Source: Streptococcus pneumoniae (GTDB taxonomy: Bacteria > Bacillota > Bacilli > Lactobacillales > Streptococcaceae). From it: DNA of 64,000 bases. The DNA is taken from the NCBI RefSeq assembly GCF_001096185.1, contig NZ_CRPU01000001.1, positions 124,001 to 188,000 of the forward strand. Direction: 5' to 3'. Made by a program: the position numbers and the translations under genes. Below the pieces are notes generated by a model. That model worked only from the letters and a program-made list of their open reading frames with translations. It ran no database searches and was not told the DNA's origin. Below, in pieces: positions 57,616-64,000 of this stretch (its first letter is position 1; the number at the start of each line of letters is the position of its first letter).

Positions 57616-58617
57616 ATGACGAAAATATTACTGTTTGGCGAACCATTAATTCGAATCTCACCATTAGATGCCACCAGTATCGGCGATCATGTTGCCAGTT
57701 CGACTTATTTTGGCGGATCAGAAATTAACATCGCTTGTAATTTGCAAGCCCTGGGTATCTCAACGAAAGTCTTTACCGCACTCCCTGCCAACGAGATTGG
57801 AGATCGTTTTCTCACATTCTTGAAACAGCACCAAATCGATACCAGTTCAATCTGTCGGCTTGGCGATCGAATCGGCCTCTACTATTTGGAGAACGGCTTT
57901 GGTTGTCGTCAAAGTGAAGTTTTCTACGATCGTAAGCATACGAGTATCAGCCAGATTCGGCCAAACATGCTAGATATGGATTCTCTCTTTCAGGGGATTA
58001 GCCATTTTCATTTTAGTGGAATCACCATAGCTATCGGTCAAGAGGTCCGTGCGATCCTTCTCCTACTCTTGGAAGAAGCCAAGCGCCGAGGAATTGTCGT
58101 TTCAATGGATCTCAATCTGAGAACAAAGATGATTTCAGTCCTAGAAGCCAAGTATGAATTTTCTAAGTTTGCACGTTTTACTGACTATTGCTTCGGTATT
58201 GATCCTCTCATGATTGATGACCAAAATCTAGAGATGTTTCCAAGAGACAGTGCTAGCCTAGAAGAGGTGGAAAATCGCATGCGACTTTTAAAAGAAGCCT
58301 ATGGTTTCAAGGCCATTTTCCATACCCTCCGCTCTAGTGATGAGCAAGACAAAAATGTCTATCAAGCCTATGCTCTGGAAGAACGATTTGAAGAGTCTGT
58401 CCAACTAAAAACTGCAGTCTATCAACGAATTGGTAGCGGGGATGCCTTTATATCTGGTGCCCTTTACCAACTACTCCATCATTCCTCCCTAAAAACTACC
58501 ATTGACTTTGCAGTTGCGAGCGCAACTCTCAAATGCACTCTTCCAGGAGACCATCTCTCCACTTCCGCAACTAGTATTGAAAATTTACTGGCAAATGCAC
58601 AAGATATCATTCGTTAG
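57616..58617 (+). CDS. kdgK: 2-keto-3-deoxygluconate kinase
   Basis: The 333-residue PfkB-family sugar kinase has GGSEINIACNLQALG near residue 35 and the catalytic anion-hole motif RIGSGDAFISGAL near residue 274, slightly different from the usual GAGD. It phosphorylates 2-keto-3-deoxygluconate to KDPG. Family and operon order (dhuD-dhuI-kdgK-kdgA) together support the substrate. Confidence 0.92.
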   Translation: MTKILLFGEPLIRISPLDATSIGDHVASSTYFGGSEINIACNLQALGISTKVFTALPANEIGDRFLTFLKQHQIDTSSICRLGDRIGLYYLENGFGCRQSEVFYDRKHTSISQIRPNMLDMDSLFQGISHFHFSGITIAIGQEVRAILLLLLEEAKRRGIVVSMDLNLRTKMISVLEAKYEFSKFARFTDYCFGIDPLMIDDQNLEMFPRDSASLEEVENRMRLLKEAYGFKAIFHTLRSSDEQDKNVYQAYALEERFEESVQLKTAVYQRIGSGDAFISGALYQLLHHSSLKTTIDFAVASATLKCTLPGDHLSTSATSIENLLANAQDIIR

Positions 58618-58626
58618 GAGAATTAC

Positions 58627-59256
58627 ATGACCAAATCAGATACGATTATTGAACTAAAAAAACAGAAAATTGTCGCTGTCATTCGAGGAAATACAAAGGA
58701 AGAAGGACTGCAAGCCTCGATTGCTTGTATCAAGGGCGGTATCAAAGCTATTGAAATCGCCTATACCAATCAGTATGCAGGACAAATCATCAAGGAACTT
58801 GTAGACTTGTATCAGGACGATCAGAGTGTTTGTATCGGTGCAGGTACTGTGCTTGATGCCGTAACTGCTAGAGATGCCATTCTAGCCGGAGCAAATTACG
58901 TTGTTTCTCCATCTTTCCATGCTGAAACTGCGAAAATGTGCAATCTCTACAGCACACCGTACATTCCAGGCTGTATTACCCTCACAGAGATCACGACTGC
59001 ACTTGAAGCCGGTAGTGAAATCATCAAACTCTTCCCAGGTAGTGCTCTCAGTCCAGCATATATCTCTGCAGTCAAGGCACCGATCCCACAAGTTTCCGTA
59101 ATGGTAACCGGAGGAGTCGGTCTAAACAACATCCCTCAATGGTTCGCTGCTGGTGCAGACGCCGTTGGAATTGGTGGCGAACTCAATAAACTCGCTTCCC
59201 AAGGCGACTTTGACCGCATTAGCGAGATTGCCCAACAGTATGTTACACTCAGATAA
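58627..59256 (+). CDS. kdgA: KDPG aldolase
   Basis: The 209-residue class I aldolase has KIVAVIRGNTKEE near the N terminus (catalytic Glu nearby), CIGAGTVLDA near residue 64 and Schiff-base Lys in SEIIKLFPGS near residue 137. It cleaves 2-keto-3-deoxy-6-phosphogluconate to pyruvate and glyceraldehyde 3-phosphate, completing uronate catabolism. It is the last gene of the operon, before a strong bidirectional terminator. Confidence 0.95.
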   Translation: MTKSDTIIELKKQKIVAVIRGNTKEEGLQASIACIKGGIKAIEIAYTNQYAGQIIKELVDLYQDDQSVCIGAGTVLDAVTARDAILAGANYVVSPSFHAETAKMCNLYSTPYIPGCITLTEITTALEAGSEIIKLFPGSALSPAYISAVKAPIPQVSVMVTGGVGLNNIPQWFAAGADAVGIGGELNKLASQGDFDRISEIAQQYVTLR

Positions 59257-59263
59257 AATGAAG

Positions 59264-59306
59264 TAAAAAAAATCCGAAGATGTTTGACCTTCTTCGGATT
59301 TTTTCT
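59264..59306. terminator. Bidirectional terminator after kdgA and hysA
   Basis: AAAAAATCCGAAGA...TCTTCGGATTTTTT forms a long perfect stem with A/T runs on both sides, between the convergent kdgA operon and the hysA pseudogene. Confidence 0.9.
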
Positions 59307-59349
59307 ATTTTCCACAGTTTCATGTGATTCATCTTAGATGATGAACAAA

Positions 59350-62300
59350 TCAGTTATTCTCTCCTCTACGGAATAGATAAGCCGCCCCAAGTAGCAAGAG
59401 CCCTAGACTTGCCAAGATTGACTGACCTTCTCCTGTCTGAGAGAGATTCTTTTGATCCGAATGGTTCTTTTCTTCTTCAGATTTTTCCTTTTCTTTTTAA
59501 TCCTGAGTTTGTGGTTGAGCTGCTTGTTCTAACTTTTTAAAGACTTCCTGATCTGGAGCTGATTCCTGGGTTTCAGGATTGTAGTAGACAACCTTATAGT
59601 CATCCCCTTCTTTTCGAATGGTATAGACCCCACGTTTCAAGACTTGGAATTGGTTGGAAATAGTAGAAACAGAATCATCATATTTCACAATGCCCCAAAC
59701 TCCTTGTTTGGCATCATAAACAGACTGAAGGGTCTCATTGTTATCGATGAGACTACTTTCTAACTCTTTTACCATTTGATTGAAGGTGGCACGATCCACG
59801 TTAGGGATGAGCATATAGCCATAAGAATCCCCATTTTACTTATGAGCCTGACTAATCGTAAGAAATTCATTTTCAACTTCCTTGTCTGACTGTCCTTCAT
59901 TGATATCCTTCCAAGATCCCTTTTGGACAGTCTTACTCATACTGATTGAACTCTTCTTAAAGAAAAAGTAACCAATATTCTTTTTCGAATCGGACGATTC
60001 TAAGAAGACACTTTGGGTTTCAGGATAATCCTTTTCTTGTTCCGTGAGGGAGGCTTCTTTATCATTGACATAGACTTTATATGGAACACTTGATTCCAGT
60101 TCTCTCTGGTCAATTGTAGTTGCAGCAGTATCTGTTGAAGTGTTTTGGATATTGCTTCCTAAAAAGGCGATCTTATCCTTCAGCATAAACCAGCTCTTAT
60201 GAGCAGTCAGTGTTTGATTCCAGTTAGTGAAATCCATGGTTGTTGTCGCATTGGCCTCATCTAGTTTGCTCGTTCCAACGAAAGCAGACGGTAGAACTTT
60301 ACCTGTATCACTATCCGATCTCTTAGCATCTGGCTCTGTCGTACCAGGCATCTTATATGGATTAACTGTTGGCCAGTAGCCATCGCTATAGTGACTCAAA
60401 TCGCCATTGTAAAGATAGAACATCCCATCACTCGTATACCAACCACGTTTGTTTTCCTTGTTCATGTGTTCGTAATTCAAGGTACGACTGGAAAAGAGTG
60501 ACAAGCCAAATCCAAACCCTTTCTCTGCATTGTACATGGCTGTTTTACCCATCTTATTAAAGGCAGATAGGTAACTGATTCTTGGAACATTTGCGACTCC
60601 AGCATCGTTTAACAAAGATTGCATCAAACTGATATCCTTATAAGTCTTCAAATTCTTAAAGACATCATAATAACTATCCGATTGAACAATGGTCTTCACA
60701 AGACTCTACAAACGTTGTTTGGTTTCTCCTTCAGACATATCCGCTATCCGGTGAATCCCTCTTAGCACTTCTACTGCGGCCACGTGCCCCTCGCAATTTG
60801 CACGACTGATCGAGCGGCCACGACTCATATTCATCAGCTCTCCATTCACCAGCAAAGGGGCAAACGATTTATCAATCCAGTGGTACATAGTTTGCAGTTT
60901 ATCTTTATTGATTGGGCTCTTGGTCTTTTGAATGACTGGCAACAGTTGAGACAGGCCATCAATCAAGACATCCCCATAAGCACCCGTATAGGCAACATTG
61001 GTGTGGTCGATATAGAATCCATCTTGATAAAAACCTTCACCTTGGTCTACCAACTTGAACACTTGCTCAATCGAACGAATGGTAGAAGAAATTTATTGGT
61101 CATCCTTGCGCAGTAAACCAGCTATTACTTTTACCCTTCCCATATCCACTAAGTTTCCACCTAGAGCCTTAAATGGGTTATCAGTCGTCTTTCGGAAATG
61201 TTCGGGATCTGGCGCAAATTTTTCAATCACATCTGTATATTTTTTAATTTCCTCATCAGAGAAGTATTCTTTCATCAGAGACAAGGTATTGTTGATGGCA
61301 CGAGGTGTACCGATTTCATAATCCCGCCAATTCCCAACAATGCTTTTGTCACTACTGTAGACATGTTTATGCATCCATTCCATGGAATCCCTAACTGTTC
61401 GAATAACTGTTTCATCCTGATAATAACGAGAAGAAGGATTGGTCACTTGCTTGGTCATCTCCTCCAATTTCCGATAAGTGGCAGTTAGATTCGCAGATGT
61501 TTTATAATTTGAAAATTTTTCCCACAAATAGGTGCGGCCCGCCTGACTTGAAATACTGGATAGGCTATCAGCCACCTTTCCTTCCAGTTCCTGGTTTAAT
61601 TTGGCCATCTGTTCATTTTTAGAATCATAGTATTGATTCCCAGCGATGATACCATTCCAGTCATCCAAACGGTCTGTGTATGCATCCTTAACAGAGGCTA
61701 GAATCTTCAAAGGAATCTTTTTCACCTCCTTGCCATCTTTACTGACAATGACATTGGTTGTCCCTTCCTTAAGAGGTTCTAAAATTCCATTTTTGACTGA
61801 AGCAAAATCAGGATTTTCTACCTTATAAGTATAGTCTGCTTCAATGGTCTTCCAGTCCTTTGTTCCTGACGTCGTTGCAAAATTCCACAATTGCTTGTCC
61901 TTACCACTTTCCTAAATGATACGAACCTTAGCAATCCCGACTTTATTATCTGTTTTAATCTTGAAACGCAGTTTATACTTTTTCTTAGCTTCAATAGGGA
62001 CCATACGGTGAACCACTGCCCTTAATTTCTCATGGCTTGAGATAGTGATAGCCCCATCCTTAGCCTCAATAACTCGAGTTGAGGCATCTGCAGAACTATT
62101 CTTCTGGTCTACCCAAGCTGACCACCCCTGAGCTTTGCTTCCTGTCCACGGACTGCTTCCGTCCTCCGTCTGACCAAAATCACCATTTTCAACTAAATTT
62201 TTTGTATCCCTTTGCTGATACTGAACTTCTGGCTTTTCTGAATGGTATTCGTAGTCGTTTCTTCCGCTCCAACTGTCAGATAATGGTATAATAAAAATCC

Positions 62301-62354
62301 TGATAAAGCAAGTGAAGACAAACTCACAATGAGTTTCTTTGTTTTTGTTTGCAT
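59350..62354 (-). pseudogene. hysA: Hyaluronate lyase pseudogene with five in-frame stops and a frameshift
   Basis: The start [17 protein letters not shown] is a signal peptide with a GGAG site. A 4-base deletion near 62237 then shifts the frame. The rest is one continuous frame interrupted by TAG (61912), TAA (61093), TAG (60706), TAA (59836) and TAA (59497). Between the stops the sequence is clear hyaluronate lyase, including [22 protein letters not shown], the catalytic-domain [12 protein letters not shown] and [18 protein letters not shown]. It ends with a sortase-like LSQTGE, a hydrophobic helix and FRRGENN. The repaired length would be about 1,002 codons, against about 1,066 for the pneumococcal enzyme as I recall. 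The difference falls at [12 protein letters not shown], which looks like an in-frame deletion. No secreted active enzyme can be made. Confidence 0.95.
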
Positions 62355-62419
62355 GTATACACTCCAATAAATCAATAGGAACTAAATCTCAAATTAGAGA
62401 TTTATAGCAACTAAGTAAC

Positions 62420-62427
62420 CCGGTTTA
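62420..62427 (-). promoter_or_regulatory. RegR-type operator upstream of hysA
   Basis: CCGGTTTA, the same core as at 55863 and 56047, lies between the predicted hysA transcription start and the start codon, next to TTTAATTAAA. Confidence 0.65.
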
Positions 62428-62454
62428 ATTAAACCACGCCATTTTTTAAGCTAT

Positions 62455-62497
62455 TTGTAAACGGTTTCTATTATATCAAGAACCTATTTTTCAACAA
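62455..62497 (-). promoter_or_regulatory. hysA promoter with cre site
   Basis: On the minus strand, TTGTTG (62492-62497), a 16-base spacer and TATAAT (62470-62475). ttgtaaacggtttct (62455-62469) matches the cre consensus WTGNAANCGNWNNCW exactly and covers the start site. Confidence 0.7.
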
Positions 62498-62512
62498 CAT
62501 CTTCCATCCGAC

Positions 62513-62541
62513 TCGACGAAAAAAGTAAAAACTGTTACAAT
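62513..62541 (+). promoter_or_regulatory. Promoter of gpo
   Basis: TCGACG (62513-62518), a 17-base spacer and TACAAT (62536-62541), 24 bases upstream of the ATG. The -35 is weak. Confidence 0.5.
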
Positions 62542-62564
62542 GTAGAAAAAGAAAAGAGGCCCTC

Positions 62565-63041
62565 ATGACTTCACTTTATGATTTTTCCGTTTTAGACCAA
62601 AACAACCAATCAACTCCCTTGGAAAGCTATCGTGGCAAAGTTCTCTTGGTTGTCAACACTGCTACCGGATGTGGTTTAACGCCCCAGTACCAGGGACTTC
62701 AAGAACTCTATGGACGCTATCAAGATCAAGGCTTTGAGATTTTAGACTTCCCTTGCAATCAGTTTATGGGACAAGCACCAGGTAGCGCAGAGGAAATCAA
62801 CGCCTTCTGTAGCCTACATTACCAGACCAGCTTCCCACGTTTTGCCAAGATCAAGGTCAACGGTAAGGAAGCAGATCCTCTCTATGTTTGGTTGAAAGAC
62901 CAGAAATCTGGCCCACTAGGAAAACGAATCGAATGGAATTTCGCTAAGTTTCTCATCGGTCGTGATGGGCAGGTCTTTGAGCGCTTTTCTTCAAAAACAG
63001 ACCCAAAACAAATTGAAGAGGCCATACAAACCCTACTATAA
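62565..63041 (+). CDS. gpo: Glutathione peroxidase-family (thiol) peroxidase
   Basis: The 158-residue thioredoxin-fold protein of the GPx family has peroxidatic Cys36 in NTATGCGLTPQ, the conserved FPCNQF near residue 64 and WNFAKFLI near residue 125 (Trp of the catalytic tetrad). Cysteine replaces selenocysteine, as usual in bacteria, and the electron donor is probably thioredoxin or glutathione. It is a single gene, divergent from hysA, with a strong terminator. Its first codons are echoed in the remnant at 48548. Confidence 0.93.
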   Translation: MTSLYDFSVLDQNNQSTPLESYRGKVLLVVNTATGCGLTPQYQGLQELYGRYQDQGFEILDFPCNQFMGQAPGSAEEINAFCSLHYQTSFPRFAKIKVNGKEADPLYVWLKDQKSGPLGKRIEWNFAKFLIGRDGQVFERFSSKTDPKQIEEAIQTLL

Positions 63042-63048
63042 TTTCACA

Positions 63049-63098
63049 ATCTCACTATGATTAGGTTTCCTTTAGCCTAATGAATAGTGAGATTTTTT
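63049..63098 (+). terminator. Terminator of gpo
   Basis: ATCTCACTAT...ATTAGG pairs with CCTAAT...ATAGTGAGAT, followed by TTTTTT: a long two-part stem directly after gpo. Confidence 0.88.
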
Positions 63099-63117
63099 GA
63101 TTGGCTTTGACTTAAAT

Positions 63118-63154
63118 AGAAAAACACCCCATGATATGAAACATGAAGTGTTGT
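63118..63154 (-). terminator. Terminator of the GH31 gene
   Basis: On the minus strand, AACACTTCATG and CATGGGGTGTT form a stem followed by TTTCT, about 110 bases after the GH31 stop. Confidence 0.6.
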
Positions 63155-63263
63155 AAAGTCTATGTTGTAGGTGCTTATTTCACATTTTCAATGTGACCAG
63201 TGATAACGAATACCATACAGAATCTTCATATACACTAAACAAATGACTTTCTAATTATCTCAA

Positions 63264-64000
63264 TTAGTTTTCGCTAGTAAATATCATTTCCAACAAACGC
63301 CCTCTCAATTCCTTATCCTGATGATGCAAGATATTCATTAACTCATGAGAATTTTTGGCATTGATGAATTGATTTAACAATCTATCTTTTAATTCATATG
63401 GAAGAGAAGCAGTCTTTAGTAGTCTGAAAACTTCATCATTTAGGGATGTCCTTTTATGATCTTTCCATTCAAATCTAGCTGTATCATTCTTATTTGGCAA
63501 TTCAATCATAGACACATTCGTTCCTTTAAAATGAATTCTATGTTTTCTATTACTTGGAACGATACTAGAATCTCCTTGTAATGCCAACTCTACCATCCCC
63601 ATTTCCCAGTCGATTGATAATCTTGTTTTATATCTTTGACCATTTTGATCTTCAATCATTTCAAAAGAATGTTGCTTTCCTGGGAATACATACCAATCTA
63701 CAACTTCAGGTAACTCAACACCCATACCTATCTCAGAACCAACCAAGGGAATGATTGCACCACTTTTTGCAAACACAGGTATCGTCGAAATGTCTCTATA
63801 AACACTTAACTTCACACCACCTGTATACTTTTTCTCTGAAAAGAAGTCATACCACTCACCTTCAGGGAACCATACATCTACTTTTGCAGATTGGAATGCC
63901 AAATCCATCTTTTCTACAATGGGAGCCACCATCAGTTCTGTTCCAAAAAAGTATTGATTTGGAACATTATAGCTCTCATCATTCTCTGGGTAGAAATAAT
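63264..64000 (-). CDS. GH31-family alpha-glycosidase, C-terminal part (5' end outside window)
   Basis: The frame is open to the last base. The visible 245 codons start inside the end of the catalytic barrel (NQYFFGTELMVAPIVEK) and continue with the C-terminal beta domains (VWFPEGEWYDFFSEKKYTGG, IPVFAKSGAIIPL), typical of GH31 alpha-glucosidases and alpha-xylosidases. The catalytic aspartates lie upstream of the window, so substrate cannot be judged. In published pneumococci a GH31 gene flanks gpo and hysA, matching this order. Confidence 0.88.
   Translation of the reverse strand, partial: YFYPENDESYNVPNQYFFGTELMVAPIVEKMDLAFQSAKVDVWFPEGEWYDFFSEKKYTGGVKLSVYRDISTIPVFAKSGAIIPLVGSEIGMGVELPEVVDWYVFPGKQHSFEMIEDQNGQRYKTRLSIDWEMGMVELALQGDSSIVPSNRKHRIHFKGTNVSMIELPNKNDTARFEWKDHKRTSLNDEVFRLLKTASLPYELKDRLLNQFINAKNSHELMNILHHQDKELRGRLLEMIFTSEN

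Noticed and set aside
61912-61914. Amber or ochre suppression that would rescue hysA
   Set aside because: Both TAG and TAA occur, five in all, along with a frameshift and a deletion; simple decay is far more likely.

Overview
The window looks like a chromosomal segment of Streptococcus pneumoniae, or a very close Mitis-group relative. It has the pneumococcal set of choline-binding proteins, ritR, mapZ, the pbp1a-aliA and pbpX-clpL-luxS-dexB order, a BOX repeat, and the hyaluronan locus with regR. These loci appear in the reverse of the published pneumococcal numbering as I remember it. Product names rest on motifs, lengths and remembered gene order; no database search was possible.

Layout. 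1-4.2 kb: 3' end of recD2, trigger factor and a choline-binding protein. 4.2-10.4 kb: LiaFSR-type three-component system and the mevalonate operon mvaK1-mvaD-mvaK2-fni. 10.6-14.8 kb: an LPXTG surface protein with three SHIRT repeats and a proline stalk, then a second choline-binding protein. 14.9-24 kb: ritR-gnd, mapZ with an RNA methyltransferase, rnpB, gpsB, a DUF1273 protein, recU and pbp1a. 24.1-33.8 kb: the capsule locus position between aliA and dexB holds no capsule operon. It holds two oligopeptide-binding lipoproteins (aliC and aliD type) and an orphan glf, the arrangement of the null-capsule NCC2 type. 34-41.8 kb: a DUF1846 protein, luxS, an AT-rich accessory patch and clpL. 41.9-46.4 kb: mraY-pbpX-ftsL-rsmH. 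46.5-48.8 kb: an XRE regulator with small membrane proteins and gene remnants. 48.8-62.5 kb: the hyaluronan uptake and catabolism locus. The window ends with gpo and the 3' part of a GH31 glycosidase.

How it works together. The hyaluronan locus is two divergent operons: PTS EIIA-ugl-EIIB-EIIC-EIID-yajC-heparinase-regR, and dhuD-dhuI-kdgK-kdgA. They share a control region with CCGGTTTA operators and a cre-like site. The secreted hyaluronate lyase that should feed this pathway is a decayed pseudogene with five in-frame stops, a 4-base frameshift and probably a large in-frame deletion, yet its promoter, cre and operator look intact.

PBP1a carries Ser371, Thr432 and Asn-Thr-Gly-Tyr at 574-577, and PBP2x carries Thr343, Leu389, Leu394 and other changes. 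Both look like mosaic alleles of beta-lactam non-susceptible strains.

The least described parts are the luxS-clpL patch (XRE regulator, membrane coiled-coil protein, near-identical direct repeats, shared palindromes, an amber-split DUF6287 protein), the XRE and membrane-protein cluster with its gpo-like fusion remnant, the SHIRT surface protein and a 29-codon ORF in the clpL leader.
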